Under the pieces are notes generated by a model. It had not been told where the DNA came from. It saw only the letters and a list, made by a program, of their open reading frames with translations, and did not search any database. Made by a program: the position numbers and the translations under genes. Positions 63,406 to 64,000 of a DNA stretch of 64,000 nt are shown here, piece by piece. The number at the start of each line of letters is the position of its first letter. The first letter of the stretch is position 1. The stretch is from Maritimibacter sp. (lineage in GTDB: Bacteria; Pseudomonadota; Alphaproteobacteria; Rhodobacterales; Rhodobacteraceae). The stretch covers positions 62,001-126,000 of the forward strand of contig JAABTN010000004.1 in the NCBI GenBank assembly GCA_011389895.1, written 5' to 3'.

Positions 63406-64000
63406 ATGAACAGCTCACAGGGCTTTGACGTGGTAATTCTTGGGGCAGGCCCGGCGGGGTCCGCCGCAGCCGTGACGGCACGCAAGGCCGGGTTGTCTGT
63501 TCTGGTCATCGACAAGGCGGTGTTTCCGCGCCCCAAGCTTTGTGGTGCCGGGATCACCCCGCGCAGCCAGACCGCGCTGGCCGAGATTTTCGGGGCCGAA
63601 ATGCCCGAAGAGATCACGCTGCAATCCACCAAGATGGGGTTTCACTGGGACGGAGAGGTTCTGTCGGAATTCGATCAGCCGTTTGCCTTCAAATACACTT
63701 ATCGCACCCGGTTCGATCACTGGCTTCTGGGTCTGGCGCGCGCGGCGGGGGCCGAGGTGCGCGAAGGCACGCGGGTCGAAGAGATTTTGGACGCGGAAAA
63801 CACGCTAGTTTTCGCAGGAGGAGAACGGGTGGGCTACACGGTTCTGATCGGGGCCGATGGCGTCGCCTCGCCAGTGGCCAAGCACCTGTTTGGCAAGGCG
63901 TTTGACACCGAGACCATCGGGTTTGCCTATGAAACCGAGGTGCCGCTGCCCTGCGCCGACGACACCCGCATGTCGATTGATTTCGGCGTGGTCAAATGGG
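63406..64000 (+). CDS. Geranylgeranyl reductase-family flavoprotein (3' end outside window)
   Basis: The first ~198 residues are visible before the window ends. FAD-binding loop FDVVILGAGPAGSAAAVTAR, then FPRPKLCGAGITPRS, YRTRFDHWLLGLAR and IGADGVASPVAKHL, matching the GGR/BchP-type subgroup. Start at the ATG 63406; the ATG at 63401 is out of frame. Likely reduces isoprenoid or related double bonds; the exact member is unknown. Confidence 0.88.
   Translation, partial: MNSSQGFDVVILGAGPAGSAAAVTARKAGLSVLVIDKAVFPRPKLCGAGITPRSQTALAEIFGAEMPEEITLQSTKMGFHWDGEVLSEFDQPFAFKYTYRTRFDHWLLGLARAAGAEVREGTRVEEILDAENTLVFAGGERVGYTVLIGADGVASPVAKHLFGKAFDTETIGFAYETEVPLPCADDTRMSIDFGVVKW

Overview
The window is a contiguous stretch of a high-G+C alphaproteobacterial chromosome, almost certainly from the Rhodobacteraceae (roseobacter/Rhodobacter group). 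The evidence is: the paired ethylmalonyl-CoA pathway genes ecm and ccr; an AsnC-type regulator divergent from a trifunctional-size but RHH-less putA; a MipZ-type division ATPase; a Cys-less L31; an HvrA/H-NS-type protein; a luxR-luxI pair; a GcvT-fused dimethylglycine/sarcosine dehydrogenase; and a CtrA-like box in front of comM. The genus cannot be fixed from this alone. Coding density is very high, with many ATGA/GTGA/TGATG stop-start overlaps. No rRNA, prophage, insertion sequence or CRISPR array was seen, and no spacer exceeds 300 bases.

Layout. 1-2.8 kb: end of a branched-chain-amino-acid type ABC transporter operon (livH, livM, alpha/beta-hydrolase). 2.8-6.8 kb: putR/putA proline catabolism. 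6.8-7.7 kb: mipZ. 7.8-15 kb, minus strand: a translation block in the order ffh, GNAT, chorismate mutase, rpsP, rimM, sulfotransferase, membrane protein, trmD, rplS, rpmE. It is interrupted by a terminator after rpsP and has an internal promoter before rplS. 15-20 kb: glycosyltransferase, small membrane protein, LysR regulator plus DMT transporter, aldo/keto reductase, H-NS-like protein. 20-25.2 kb: ethylmalonyl-CoA mutase, a divergent acyltransferase, and crotonyl-CoA carboxylase/reductase. 25.2-28.7 kb: a 74-codon gene, luxR, luxI and a small RecD/Dda-type helicase. 28.8-34 kb: trpA, a zincin-like lipoprotein, a 2-hydroxyacid dehydrogenase, an SH3 protein, a capsule-type glycosyltransferase and a cation diffusion facilitator.

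34-40 kb, minus strand: chaN-like, coaBC, dut, a membrane-anchored ThiF/MoeB enzyme and dcp. 39.7-41.6 kb: cobU, a phosphoglycerate-mutase-like phosphatase and a GST. 41.7-43.2 kb: comM behind CtrA-like boxes. 43-46.4 kb, minus: rsmI, yraN, gshB, lipase. 46.5-52 kb, plus: lpoA-like, glnD, murJ. Next come a catalytically dead rhomboid (minus), trpS (plus), a glutaredoxin-MauE fusion with a DUF305 membrane protein (minus), gltX (minus), a zincin (plus), a DUF1801 protein (minus), a dimethylglycine dehydrogenase-like enzyme (plus), a cNMP-patatin protein (minus), tRNA-Ala(CGC), a zinc-finger thioredoxin, and the start of a geranylgeranyl-reductase-type flavoprotein cut by the window end.

How the genes connect: ecm and ccr are two dedicated enzymes of the acetyl-CoA-assimilating ethylmalonyl-CoA pathway. 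Ecm needs adenosylcobalamin, and cobU with its overlapping phosphatase (likely cobC function) provides nucleotide-loop steps of that cofactor. The luxRI pair, the CtrA-like boxes before comM, and the capsule-type gene are the kinds of functions linked in this family to quorum sensing, gene-transfer-agent reception and competence, but that link is inference. Most of the window is conserved core. The less-explained elements are the small gene overlapping luxR, the pseudo-rhomboid, the Grx-MauE/DUF305 pair, the sulfotransferase inside the rpsP-rplS block, and the membrane-anchored E1-like enzyme.
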